Translations under genes and position numbers: made by a program
Source of the DNA: Streptomyces sp. NBC_01497
GTDB lineage: Bacteria; Actinomycetota; Actinomycetes; Streptomycetales; Streptomycetaceae
Reading direction: 5' to 3'
NCBI RefSeq assembly: GCF_036250695.1
Contig: NZ_CP109427.1
Span: forward strand, 4,588,001 to 4,652,000
Length of the DNA stretch: 64,000 nt
The notes under the pieces: generated by a model
What the model saw: only the letters and a program-made list of their open reading frames with translations
Databases searched by the model: none
What the model was told of the DNA's origin: nothing
Part shown: piece by piece, positions 51,510 to 61,600 of the stretch
Layout: each line of letters opens with the position of its first letter
Position numbering within the stretch: position 1 is the stretch's first letter

Positions 51510-51800
51510 GTGACCACGTACACCGTCCAGATGGAGCAGGTCGACTACATCGTCGGCGAGATGCAGGCCATCACCCAGAAGATCCAGGGCACGCTGCAGA
51601 ACCTCGACAACCAGTCGAAGATGAACCTGGCCGAGTGGACCAGCGACGCCCAGCAGACCTACTACGAGGTCAAGGCCAAGTGGGACTCCGCTGCCGCCGA
51701 CATGCAGAACATGGCCACCCAGGCCACCCAGATGCTCGGCAACATCAACCAGTCCTACAGCGACGGCGAGCGCCAGGGCGTCAACCTCTGGCAGGGCTGA
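51510..51800 (+). CDS. esxA: WXG100 protein, EsxA-like
   Basis: 96 residues from a GTG (AGGAG nearby). Helical hairpin with EWTSDAQ at W43: the central motif is WTS instead of WxG, so the Gly is replaced by Ser. The second helix starts YYEVKAKWDSAAADM, and the C-terminal part (NINQSYSDGERQGVNLWQG) could hold the YxxxD/E export signal read by EccC (YSDGE). The length of 96 is typical of the family. It pairs with the preceding gene. Confidence 0.92.
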   Translation: MTTYTVQMEQVDYIVGEMQAITQKIQGTLQNLDNQSKMNLAEWTSDAQQTYYEVKAKWDSAAADMQNMATQATQMLGNINQSYSDGERQGVNLWQG

Positions 51801-51873
51801 CGGGCTCCGGCGACACCAGCCGGGACCCGGCAGATCCGACAGGCCTCTGACAGGCTTTTCGAAGGGCTGAGTC

Positions 51874-52461
51874 ATGACTTACGGAACACTCGACGGCACG
51901 TTGCCGCCCCCGCCTCCGCCGCCGAAGCACGAACCGCAGGAGTGGGACGGCACTTCGGGCCTCGGCGCGGGGCACGGGACGTACACCAACTCGAACCCGT
52001 TCAACGCGCCGCCCGTCCCGAGCAAGGGCGGAAGCGGCAAGGGCACGTCGGTCGACACACCGTCCATGAAGGTGTTCGCCGACAACATCGACCTGCTGCT
52101 GTCGCCGTTGCAGAAGGCATCCGACGCGCTGACCCCGGTCACCGTCGCGTCGGGAGCCTTCTACCACGCCAACCAGATCCGCACGAAGGTGACGGGGACG
52201 AACGGCGACGACGGGATCAAGGCGCAGTACATCAAGGTGCTCTCCGACCTCACCAACGGTCTCACCGACCTGCGGGAGGGCGTCAAGACGCTGGCGGCGA
52301 AGTACAAGACGATCGACGACGCCAACGGCATGAAGTCGAAGGACCTGACCGACGCCATGGACACGGTCACCGACGACTTCAACGGAATGATGACCGACAA
52401 CGGTGGTACCGGGGCGGTCAGCACGCCCGGTCTGACGCCCCCCGGTGGCCAGGGGGCCTGA
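51874..52461 (+). CDS. T7SS-associated protein, EspC-like
   Basis: 195 residues from an ATG with GAAGGG upstream. The first 60 residues are a Pro/Gly-rich arm (LPPPPPPPKHEPQEW). The core (VDTPSMKVFADNIDLLLSPL, then VTVASGAFYHANQIRTKV) resembles EspC/type VII secretion target proteins, small helical partners that pair with WXG100-like proteins, and a second helical segment (LREGVKTLAAKYKTIDDAN) follows. The tail is Gly/Pro-rich. Assignment is from pattern and context only. It is a good candidate for a helical partner of the large repeat protein encoded next. Confidence 0.6.
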   Translation: MTYGTLDGTLPPPPPPPKHEPQEWDGTSGLGAGHGTYTNSNPFNAPPVPSKGGSGKGTSVDTPSMKVFADNIDLLLSPLQKASDALTPVTVASGAFYHANQIRTKVTGTNGDDGIKAQYIKVLSDLTNGLTDLREGVKTLAAKYKTIDDANGMKSKDLTDAMDTVTDDFNGMMTDNGGTGAVSTPGLTPPGGQGA

Positions 52462-52604
52462 GGGCCTGAGTCTGAAGTCCTCCCGCCCGTCGGCCGCCCG
52501 TCGTCGCTCCGGCCCCCGTCAGGGGGCGGGGCGCGCGGCGCGGCCGGCGGCGCGGGGGGCCCGGGGCGGCGAGGGCCGCGCGGCGCGGGTGTCGACAGGA
52601 GAGT

Positions 52605-55600
52605 GTGAGCGGAATGGGTGACACGGACTACAACGGCGGCGGGTTCCACGACAGCGACGACGGCGTCTTCGGCGATCCCGGCCAAGGCGGCGGATCGGTC
52701 TCGGACTACGACAACTGGGACTGGAAGCAGATCATGGCGGCCATCAATGGCATGTCCGCCGGCACCGACAGCTCGTCCAACGAATCCCATGCGAAATCCG
52801 TGTCCGACCCGCAGACCCTGCAGGACGCCGCGAACGCCTTCTACCAGGTGCAGATGACCCTCACGGGGATCTCGAAGGCACTCAGCGACCAGGCGAAGGC
52901 ACTCGCCGGTGACGACGGCCCCTGGAAGGGGGACGCCGCCGACGCCTTCCACGACATGATGCAGACGTTCTCCAAGCAGGTGCAGTCCAACGCCGACGTG
53001 CTGGGCGGTGGTTCGGGTGGTGGCCACTCCGTGCCGCAGCAGCTCGCCGACAACGCGGTCAACCTCGTGAACGCCCAGAACAAGATCGTCGACATCGACA
53101 ACTGGTACGCGAACCAGGCCGTGCTCATGGGTGTGACGCCCATGGACAACGGCCTCATCCCGATCAGCCAGAAGCCCGAGCTGGTCAAGATGATGTCCGA
53201 GGACATGCGGGCCGTCCTCAAGAGCCTCGCCGGTGAGTACCAGGTCACCATCGACTCCGTGCACTCGCCGTCCGGCGTCACCTCACCGACCGGCAACCCG
53301 AACGGCACCGGCAACCCGAACACCGACGGGCCGGACATCAACATCCCCGACAACGGCCCGCAGAACTACAACGCCCCGCCGCCGCCCGACTACAAGGCAC
53401 CCGACCTGAGCGGGATGGGCTTCCCCGGCGGGACCGGCACCGGCGGGCCGAGCAACTTCAACCCCAGCGGCGCGGCGGCCTTCGACCCCAACGGGCTGAA
53501 GATGAACACCGCCAACCCCTCCCCGTTCAGCGGCGGCACGGGTACGGGAGGCAGCGGGGCGAACTTCCCGAACCTCGCCGCGTTCCCGGGCGGAACCGAT
53601 ACCGGCGGGTCGGACACCCTCGACCCCAACGCGCTGGACAACCTGCTCAACCCGAACGCCAGCTCCTTCCCCGGCTCGACCGACGTCGGCGCGGGCGACG
53701 GACTCGGCTCGGGCGACGGAATTCCCGCGTTCAGTCCATCCGCGTTCGGCGGCAGCCCGGGCACGGGCGGGACAGGGAACCTCCCCAAGACCAACTTCGC
53801 GACCAACCCGGACGCCTTCAACGAGGACCTGCCGGCCGAGGACTTTCCCGGCGAGCTGGGCGTCGGCGGCGCCACGTCGGGCCTCGGCGACGGCCTCGGC
53901 GACGGCCTGGGCTCCCCGGCCGCCTTCCCCGGCGGTACGTCGACGGAGTCCGGCCTGCCCTCGTCCCTCAGCGGCGCCGACGGCCTCAAGAACGCCGCGC
54001 TCCACACGGGTGGACCGGCCTCGGACTTCGCGGCGCCGTTCACCGGCGGTACGGACGTGAGCAGCGGCACCGGCGGCATGCCGATGGGCGGCATGGGTGG
54101 CGGGATGGGCGGCGGCGCCGGTCAGCCCGGTACGGGCAGCGGTGAACGCTCCGACGCCTCCGCGCTGCTCGACCCGAGCGGAAAGCCGTGGACGGGTGAT
54201 CCGAGCGTCGGCGAGGACGTCGGCTCCGACCTCGGTGCCGGTGCCGGCGGCGAGGGCCTCGACCTGCCGGGCGCGGGGGTACGCGCCTTCGGTGGCGGCC
54301 TGGGTACGGACGGCGAGGGCGTCCCGGCCGGCGGCATGCCGATGGGCGGCATGGGCGGCGGTATGGGCGGCGGCGCGGGTCAGCCCGGTTCGGGCAGCGG
54401 CGAACGCTCGGACGCTTCGGCTCTGCTGGACCCGAGTGCCGAGCCGTGGACGGGCGACTCGTCCGTGGACGGCGACGTCGGCTCGGAGTTCGGTGCCGGT
54501 GCGGGCGGTGAGGGTCTCGACCTGCCGGGTGCGGGTGTTCGTGATTTCGCCGGTGGTCTGGGTACGGACGGCGAGGGTGTGCCGGCCGGCGGTATGCCGA
54601 TGATGCCCGGCATGGGCGGCGGGATGGGCGGTGGCGCGGGTCAGCCCGGTTCGGGCAGCGAGGAACGTTCCGACGCGTCGGCGCTGCTGGATCCCAGTGC
54701 CGAGCCGTGGACGGGCGACTCGTCCGTGGACGGCGACGTCGGCTCCGACCTCGGCACCGACGCCGGTGGCGAGGGCCTGCAGGGCGAGGAACTCGGCCTG
54801 CCGGACGAGACGTTGGCGGCGGGCGTGCCCGGCGAGGGCGTCCCGATGATGCCCGGCATGGGCGGCGGTATGGGCAGTGGCGCCGGTCAGCCCGGTACGG
54901 GCAGCGGCGAACGCTCCGACGCCTCCGCGCTGCTCGAACCGAGCGCCGATGCCTGGGCGGGCGAGCTGGAAGGCGACGACGAGGTCGGCTCCGAGAGCGG
55001 CACGGCGGCCGGCACGCGCACCGCGTTCGCCTCTCAGAGCGCGGAGGCGGCGGGCGAAGCCGCCGAGGGCGTCCCGTACATGCCGGGTGTGGGCGCGGAC
55101 GGCGGGGCGTCCGGCGCGGCCGTCGGCGACGCGGGCGAACAGTCCGAGGCGTCGGCGCTGCTGGAGCCGAACGCCGACCCGTGGAGCGCGGCACCGGACG
55201 CCGACGAGGAGTTGGCCACCGCAGGCACGCCCGCGGGCGGCGAGGGACTGACCGCGCCGGCCGCGGTCGCGGCCACCGCCGCCGTCGCGGGTGTGACGGC
55301 GGCCGCGGTCGCGGCCACACCCGCGGCAGCCGGGCCCGGCACCGGAGCGCCGGCCGCCGGGGGGCCGACGGCCGCCCCGGCCACCGGGGGCACGGCCGCG
55401 GCCCCGGGCCAGGTCGCGCACGCGACCACCACCCACCACGACCCGTCGGCCCCGCTCGGCGGCGACGACTCGGAGTGGACGTCGGAGCTGGGCCTCCCGG
55501 ACGGGCCGGGCACATCCGGCGCGTTCGGTGCGTCGGGCGGCCAGGACGCGGGGCAGCCCGCCCTTGGGGGCACCGCTGCGGCCCTGGCCGGCGTCGGAGC

Positions 55601-56636
55601 CGTTCCGGTTCCCGGCGCGGGCGCCTCCACCGCCTCTGCGGGCGGTTCGGGTTCCGGTTCCGGGTCCGCCTCGGGCAGCACGGGCCGTACGGCGGCCGGC
55701 TCGCAGGCCGCGGACGGCGGACAGCAGTACGGCGCGTCCGGCACGGCCGGAGACGGCCAGGCGCAGGACGGCCAGGCACAGGACGGGCACGGTCACCACG
55801 GTCAGGGGCAGGACGGTCAGGCATCCGGGGGACACGCGCACCACGACGCGCGCCGTCCCGACGGCCTGATCCTCGTGGGCCTGCCGGGCGGACTCCCCGG
55901 CCGCGCCAAGGACGACGACGAGGGCGACGAGGAAGGCAAGGGACGGACACCAGCGGACGGCGGCGGCGACGATCCGCCCGCGGGCGACGACCCGGAGGAG
56001 CCCGAGGACTTCGACACCGAACTCGCGGACGGCCCGGACGGTGACGACCCCGACGGCGGCGGTCCGGACGGCACCGACCCGTACGGCGACGACCCCGACG
56101 ACCGGGTCGCTGTCCTGCGCCGCTCCGAAGAGGAGGAGGTCCTGGAGGAGGACACCGCCGCGTGGGACGCCGAGGGCGAGAGCTTCACCCCGCAGCTCTG
56201 GTCCGTTCCCGCCGAGGACGGGCCCGAGGCACGCACCCCCGGCTACGCGAAGGCGGACGAGGGCACGTGGGGCGACACGGCCGGACCGGCGGCCGCCGGT
56301 GCCGTGATCGAGGACGAGCCCGCGCTCACGGCCTGGAAGCCCAGCCGGGCCGCTACCGCCGGCGGTTCGGGTACGTCCGCCGGTGCGAAGAGCACGGCGA
56401 GGACCCCGGGCTCCGGGACGGTCAGCGCGCAGGTGTACCGCTCGTCCGGCGCGGTGCAGGAGCCGCCCGCGGAGCCCGAGGAGGAGCCCCAGGCGCCGGC
56501 CGGCTCCGGCAGGAGCAGGGCCGACAAGGACAAGGACAAGGACGAGGAGGAGCCCGAGAAGGGCATCGCCGACCTGCTCGTACAGGACCAGGGCACGTGG
56601 GGCGCACCGCCCGCGGACATGGGAGTCATCGGATGA
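52605..56636 (+). CDS. large repeat protein with WXG-like head, presumed T7SS substrate
   Basis: 1343 residues from the GTG at 52605 (AGGAG only three bases upstream); an ATG at 52614 is an alternative. Residues 50-220 are helical with a WxG motif (GPWKGDAADAFHDMMQ, W107) and a YxxN-type region, a WXG100/PPE-like secretion head. From about 230 it is low-complexity Gly/Pro/Ser/Asn with NPSGAAAFDPNGL-type units. Residues 490-880 contain five copies, the first three of 86 residues, with the signature GERSDASALLxPSAxPW. The C-terminal part is Ala-rich then acidic (Asp/Glu), with a Lys-Asp segment (ADKDKDKDEEEPEKG). No signal peptide. The stop overlaps the next start by ATGA. Structural, adhesive or effector role unknown. 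Confidence 0.75.
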   Translation: MSGMGDTDYNGGGFHDSDDGVFGDPGQGGGSVSDYDNWDWKQIMAAINGMSAGTDSSSNESHAKSVSDPQTLQDAANAFYQVQMTLTGISKALSDQAKALAGDDGPWKGDAADAFHDMMQTFSKQVQSNADVLGGGSGGGHSVPQQLADNAVNLVNAQNKIVDIDNWYANQAVLMGVTPMDNGLIPISQKPELVKMMSEDMRAVLKSLAGEYQVTIDSVHSPSGVTSPTGNPNGTGNPNTDGPDINIPDNGPQNYNAPPPPDYKAPDLSGMGFPGGTGTGGPSNFNPSGAAAFDPNGLKMNTANPSPFSGGTGTGGSGANFPNLAAFPGGTDTGGSDTLDPNALDNLLNPNASSFPGSTDVGAGDGLGSGDGIPAFSPSAFGGSPGTGGTGNLPKTNFATNPDAFNEDLPAEDFPGELGVGGATSGLGDGLGDGLGSPAAFPGGTSTESGLPSSLSGADGLKNAALHTGGPASDFAAPFTGGTDVSSGTGGMPMGGMGGGMGGGAGQPGTGSGERSDASALLDPSGKPWTGDPSVGEDVGSDLGAGAGGEGLDLPGAGVRAFGGGLGTDGEGVPAGGMPMGGMGGGMGGGAGQPGSGSGERSDASALLDPSAEPWTGDSSVDGDVGSEFGAGAGGEGLDLPGAGVRDFAGGLGTDGEGVPAGGMPMMPGMGGGMGGGAGQPGSGSEERSDASALLDPSAEPWTGDSSVDGDVGSDLGTDAGGEGLQGEELGLPDETLAAGVPGEGVPMMPGMGGGMGSGAGQPGTGSGERSDASALLEPSADAWAGELEGDDEVGSESGTAAGTRTAFASQSAEAAGEAAEGVPYMPGVGADGGASGAAVGDAGEQSEASALLEPNADPWSAAPDADEELATAGTPAGGEGLTAPAAVAATAAVAGVTAAAVAATPAAAGPGTGAPAAGGPTAAPATGGTAAAPGQVAHATTTHHDPSAPLGGDDSEWTSELGLPDGPGTSGAFGASGGQDAGQPALGGTAAALAGVGAVPVPGAGASTASAGGSGSGSGSASGSTGRTAAGSQAADGGQQYGASGTAGDGQAQDGQAQDGHGHHGQGQDGQASGGHAHHDARRPDGLILVGLPGGLPGRAKDDDEGDEEGKGRTPADGGGDDPPAGDDPEEPEDFDTELADGPDGDDPDGGGPDGTDPYGDDPDDRVAVLRRSEEEEVLEEDTAAWDAEGESFTPQLWSVPAEDGPEARTPGYAKADEGTWGDTAGPAAAGAVIEDEPALTAWKPSRAATAGGSGTSAGAKSTARTPGSGTVSAQVYRSSGAVQEPPAEPEEEPQAPAGSGRSRADKDKDKDEEEPEKGIADLLVQDQGTWGAPPADMGVIG
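54072..55230 (+). repeat. 86-residue (258-bp) coding repeats
   Basis: Units start at 54072, 54330 and 54588 (258 bp each), then about 54846 and 55077 in shorter, decayed form. The core of each is SDASALL(D/E)PSAxPW preceded by a Met/Gly-rich GGMPMGGMGGGM stretch. Units 1-3 are nearly identical at the DNA level, indicating recent expansion. Confidence 0.85.
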
Positions 56637-57058
56637 CATCGCCGTACGACCAGCAGATCGAGGACCTCCTCCAGCAGTACCGCACACAGCGCGAGGAGGC
56701 CGTCGAGACGCGTCGCCGCATCAACGAGATCACCGGCACCGCGACCGCGCCGCGCCAGGTGGTCAAGGTGACGGTGGGCGCGCAGGGTGAGGTCACCGCG
56801 ATCGAGTTCCCGACCGGCACCTACCGCAGGCTGCCGCCGAAGGAGTTGGCGGACCAGCTCCTCTCGACGATCCAGCAGGCCAGGGCCGACGCGTTGGAGA
56901 AGGTCGGCGACCTGATGGCGGGGCAGCTGCCGGACGGTGTCACGATGGGGGGACTGCTGCGGGGCGAGGTCGACCCGTCGCGGCTGCTGGCCGAGGACCC
57001 GACGATGCCGGATTCGGTACGGGAGTACGTCGACAACGGCCGCCCGGAGGGAGCATGA
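56633..57058 (+). CDS. YbaB/EbfC-family nucleoid-associated protein, EspL-like
   Basis: 141 residues; ATG overlaps the preceding stop (ATGA). The central block VVKVTVGAQGEVTAIEFPTGTYRR is the beta-sheet of YbaB/EbfC proteins, flanked by an N-terminal helix (YDQQIEDLLQQYRTQREEAVE) and a C-terminal dimerisation helix. YbaB proteins bind DNA as dimers; in actinobacterial T7SS loci, variants such as EspL act with secreted partners. A role in DNA binding or in chaperoning the neighbouring WXG-like proteins is possible. It is translationally coupled to the repeat protein. Confidence 0.85.
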   Translation: MTSPYDQQIEDLLQQYRTQREEAVETRRRINEITGTATAPRQVVKVTVGAQGEVTAIEFPTGTYRRLPPKELADQLLSTIQQARADALEKVGDLMAGQLPDGVTMGGLLRGEVDPSRLLAEDPTMPDSVREYVDNGRPEGA

Positions 57059-57118
57059 CCCGGGCGCGCCGGACGGCGCGGACGAGGCACGTGACGCACG
57101 CCGTTCGAGGAGGCTGTG

Positions 57119-58681
57119 ATGGGTGACAACAACTCGTTCTCCGTGGACACCGAGGGCCTGTCCCATGTGATCCCCGACGTGGAGAACCTGGCGAGCCGGA
57201 TCAGGTCCATCGGCTCGCAGCTCCAGGGGAAGCTGGAGTCCCTGGGCGCGTGCTGGGGTGAGGACAAGAACGGCGAGCAGTTCCTCAGTCAGTACACGAA
57301 GCCCAAGGAACAGCTGGTCGAGGGCATCAGCAGCAGCGGTGAAGTGCTCGACAGCACGGTCGAGGGCATCTACACGATGGCCAAGAACTACGACCGTCTT
57401 GAGCAGGAGAACATGCTCGCGCTGCAGAAGCTCAAGGTCGCCGACCCCGACGTGGACATCTCGGGCAGCGGCTCGGGCGGTGGCGGGTCGGGCGGTGGCG
57501 ACGGCACGCAGGCACTCCAGCCGACCAAGCGGATGGCGGCGTTGCGCTCCAGGAACGGCGAGGAACTGCTCCCGGAAGGCGTCGAACGTCCCCTGATGCG
57601 CGCCACGCGCCGTGAGGCGGAGGTGCCCGCGACGCCGGGTGAGCCGATGGAGCCACTGCAGCCGATGATGCAGGGCCGGTTGATGTCGCGGACGCCGGCG
57701 ATCCCGGATGAGCCGCGTGAGTTCGAGCGGTCGAGTATGCCGCTGGAGCGTGAGGCGGAGGTGCCTGCGACGCCGGGTGAGCCGATGGAGCCGCTGCAGC
57801 CGATGATGCAGGGCCGGTTGATGTCGCGGACGCCGGCGATCCCGGATGAGCCGCGTGAGTTCGAGCGGTCGAGTATGCCGCTGGAGCGTGAGGCGGAGGT
57901 GCCTGCGACGCCGGGTGAGCCGATGGAGCCGCTGCAGCCGATGATGCAGGGCCGGTTGATGTCGCGGACACCGGCAGTGCCCGCGGAGCCCGTGACGCCC
58001 GCGACGCCGGTGGAGCCGCGCCAGTTCGTGGAGGACGTTCCGGCGTCGCGCGAGGTGCCCGCGGAGCCCGTCACGCCGAGCATGACCCCGCAGCACATGC
58101 TGCGCGAGGAGCAGCCGCAGATGCTCGCACGGACCGAGGCGGTACCGGCCGTGCCCACCCAGCCGGTGCAGGCGTTCAGCCGTGTCGAGGCGCCGCTGCA
58201 GTACTCGCACGACAGTGGATCCGTCCCGGACGGAACGGTGCCGGACCAGCCGCGTGAGTTCTCGCGGCTCACGCCTCAGATCCCGGCGATCCCGGCAGAG
58301 CGGAGCGAGGGCATCTCGGCACTGGAGCCGAGCATCCCGGCGCACCGCCTGATGCCGGAGGTCCCGGCACAGCCCCTGACGCCGCAGATCCCGACGACCC
58401 CGGCGCACCACCTCATGCCCGAGACTCCCGCGCACCACCTGTTGCCGCAGACGCCGGTGACTCCGGCGCACCACCTGTTGCCGCAGACGCCGGTGACACC
58501 CGCGCACCACCTGTTGCCGCAGACGCCGGGGCAGCCGCAGACCCCGGTGACCCCGACGCACCTCCTCATGCCGGAGACCCCGGCGCAACCCCTGCTGCCG
58601 CTGGAGCGAGACATGCCGATCGAACCGCTGCCGGCGGATGTCCGGATCGCCGACCGCGTGGACGAGCCCGGTCAGGCATGA
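57119..58681 (+). CDS. WXG-like protein with long Pro/Met repeat tail
   Basis: 520 residues from an ATG with GAGGAGG five bases upstream. Residues 1-110 are a WXG100-like helical hairpin; the motif is CWGED (W46-G-E), a variant of WxG. After a Gly/Ser linker the tail consists of 46-residue repeats (EVPATPGEPMEPLQPMMQG, then TPAIPDEPREFERSSMPLE), almost perfect at the DNA level, followed by 12-residue repeats HHLLPQTPVTPA. The tail is unstructured and Pro/Glu/His/Met-rich, like a spacer or binding platform. Translation runs into the next gene by ATGA. Likely a partner of the giant protein encoded downstream. Confidence 0.8.
   Translation: MGDNNSFSVDTEGLSHVIPDVENLASRIRSIGSQLQGKLESLGACWGEDKNGEQFLSQYTKPKEQLVEGISSSGEVLDSTVEGIYTMAKNYDRLEQENMLALQKLKVADPDVDISGSGSGGGGSGGGDGTQALQPTKRMAALRSRNGEELLPEGVERPLMRATRREAEVPATPGEPMEPLQPMMQGRLMSRTPAIPDEPREFERSSMPLEREAEVPATPGEPMEPLQPMMQGRLMSRTPAIPDEPREFERSSMPLEREAEVPATPGEPMEPLQPMMQGRLMSRTPAVPAEPVTPATPVEPRQFVEDVPASREVPAEPVTPSMTPQHMLREEQPQMLARTEAVPAVPTQPVQAFSRVEAPLQYSHDSGSVPDGTVPDQPREFSRLTPQIPAIPAERSEGISALEPSIPAHRLMPEVPAQPLTPQIPTTPAHHLMPETPAHHLLPQTPVTPAHHLLPQTPVTPAHHLLPQTPGQPQTPVTPTHLLMPETPAQPLLPLERDMPIEPLPADVRIADRVDEPGQA
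57611..57977 (+). repeat. 138-bp coding repeat, two complete units and one partial
   Basis: Units start at 57611, 57749 and 57887. DNA is nearly identical between units 2 and 3, with a few third-position changes relative to unit 1. Each unit encodes 46 residues. The third unit breaks off near 57977. Low divergence means recent duplication or gene conversion. Confidence 0.9.
58433..58530 (+). repeat. 36-bp coding repeat (HHLLPQTPVTPA)
   Basis: Units at 58433, 58469 and 58505, each 36 bp and nearly identical (starting CACCACCTGTTGCCGCAGAC), preceded by a degenerate copy with HHLMPETPA. Confidence 0.85.
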
Positions 58682-61600
58682 GCGTCAACCTGCCCCCCGC
58701 ACTCAGCTGGGTCTCCTATCTCGCGGTCGGACAGTCCTGGCCGAAGGGCGACGAGGACAAGCTGCTCGAACTCGGCCGCGCCTGGGACGAGGCCGCACAG
58801 CAGCTCGTCTCCATCGTGGACGAGATCAGTCCGGCCGCGGCCGGTGTGCTGAACAACGTCGGTGGGCAGGTCGCGGACGAGTTCAAGGACTTCGTCCAGC
58901 AGTTGCAGGCCAACCTCCCCGAAATGGCCACGTCGGCCAAGCAGTTGGGGGACCTGGGCAAGAACACGGGTGTCCAGGTCGAGTACTCGAAGTACATGAT
59001 CCTGGCCCAGCTGATCTGGCTGGCGGCCGAGATCGCCCAGTGGGCGTTCTTCGCGCCGGAGGCCATCCCGGTGATGATCACCGCGGCGCGGGTGGCGGTG
59101 CAGATGATCCTGCGCCGCCTGCTGATCTCGATCGCCACGGGCGTCGGCATGATGCTCGGGATGGACGCGGTGATCCAGAGCATCCAGATGCTCAAGGGCG
59201 ACCGTACGAAGTGGAGCACGCAGAACACCCTCCAGGCACTGGAGTCCGGGGCCATCTCGGGGGCGATCGGCGGTGGCATCTTCGGTGGGGCCGCGGCGTT
59301 CGTGCCGAAGTTCGAGGCGGGCCTGATCGGGAAGCTGGCGCTCGGCGGCCTCACCGGCATCACCACGACCGAAGCCATGGACGGCATCTTCGGCAGCAGC
59401 GAGGGAGGGCTGGCCGGCGCGCTCTCCTCGGGTGCGATCGGCGCTCTGGGCGGCGGCGGTAAGCGCAGGTTCGGCGGCGGGGACAAGACGGAGGTCGACC
59501 CGGTCGATGTCCACGTCCCCACCGGCCTCGACCTGAACCTCCCCAAGCCCCCCGACACACCACTTATCGGCCCGGGGCTCGGCGGGGTGCCTACGCCGTT
59601 CGACCACTCCGGCCTGACCACGGAGAGCGGAGGCGGCCAGAACCCGGGAGGCGAATCCGGGAGCAACGCGGGTACCAACGGCCTTCCCCACACGGTGTCT
59701 TCCGGCCCGGCCGACGTCACCGTGGAGACCAACACGCACACACCGGCCTCCACGCCGTCGACCTCGACGGCCGGGACGCACGAACCGGCGACCGTCGGCG
59801 GCGGAAACACGACTGGTGCGCCCGAGCCCTCGACCAGCGGGTTCGGCAGTGACACCTCGAACACCTCGAACAGCAACGCGCCGTCGGACACGGGCTTCGG
59901 CTCGGGCACCGGCACCGGCACCGGCACAGGGACGGGTTCCGGCACAGGCACGGGCACTCCGCACACCGAGACCCGCACGGCCACCGAACCGCCCCCGGCG
60001 ACCACCGGCCTGTCCGGCTTCGAAACCACCCTCAAGGGACCGGGCACCGTCACGGGCCCCGGCACGACAACCAGCGGCACGACCGGCTCCGGCACGGGTA
60101 CGGTCAGCGGTACGCCCGGTACCGGTGGCGGCCGTACGACGACGGGCCCCGTGACCGGCACCACCGGCGGCGGCCCGGCCCACGCGCCGGGCTCAGGCCC
60201 CACGGTGACGACGTCCCGCGGGCCCGATGTGACCACGACGTCCCAGGGCCCGACGGAGACCACGGGCGGCGGTGGCACGACGGACACCTCCGTACCGCAC
60301 ACGCAGCAGCCCGTCACGGAGAGCACGCAGCTCCCGGGCGGTGTCCAGCACACCGGCGGTGAACAGAACACGGGCGGCGCGCACGTCACGGCCGATCCGC
60401 AGAGCACCGGCGGCCCGCAGAACACCGGTTCGCACCTGCCGACGATGCCCGACGTACCGCACACGGCGCCGGGCGCGGGGACACCCGTCACCGACACCAC
60501 TCCGGTCCCGCACGAGCCCGTGACCGACAGCGGCGGGCACAGCGGGAGCGACCAGGACCTGTCGCTGCCGAGCGTGCCGCACACGCAGCCCGGCAGCCCG
60601 GGCGTGCACGAACCGGCCGCCAACGGCGGTGACATGTCCGGCGGCTCGCAGGACGTGCCGCGTACGCAGGTGCCGGTCCAGGTGCAGGACAACGGCCCGG
60701 GCGGGCAGGAGCAGTTGACGACAGGCGGTCCGTCCGCCGCCTCGGGTCCCCACGACGGGGGCGACGAGAACCTGACGTTCCCGAACGTCCCGCACACCGA
60801 GCCGGGTGCGTTCGACCTCCACGAACCGGCCCCCACCGGCGATGGTGCGCACGACGGCGCCGAGCCCGTGGTGCTGACCGACCCCACGCAGACGAACCAG
60901 GGCTCCAACCAGGGGCCGGCGCAGGCGCAGCCGGCGCCCCAGACGCAGGTACGGCCGGGCGCCGGTACGGGTACGGGCGCCCAGGGCACGCACCAGCCGC
61001 CCGCGAGCGGCGGGAACTCGCCCGCACGGCCGGCCGCGACCGGCCAGGCCGGCGGCCCACGCCCCGTGACGACGGACACGCACACTCCGGGCACCACGGA
61101 CACCAGCAGCAACGGCCCCGCGACCACGCACGGGACGACGGACACCAGCACACCCAGCGATACGCACGAGACGACGAACAGCACCACCACCAGCACCACC
61201 ACCAGCACCACCAGTGACGGCCCCGCGACCACGCACGGGACGACCGACACCAGCACACCCAGCGATACCCACGAGACGACGAACACCACCACCACCACCA
61301 GCAGCAACGGCCCGACCAGCACGCACGGCTCCGCCGACACCAACGGGCCGAGTCACACGAGCGCCGGCGGCGGGACGGAGGAGGCGGGACACACCGCGGA
61401 GACGCCCCCCGCCCGGACGCCGGACGAGTCCCACCCCGAAGACATCTCCACCCACGACGACACGGACGCCCCGAACCCCCACACGACCACCTCCGAGAGC
61501 TCCGACGCGGACTTCGCCGAGGCGCTCAACAGCATCAGCGCACCCACCCACGACCCCGGCGGCGGCCCCGACCCCCTCCGCGACGCGCCCGAGGCGCCCA

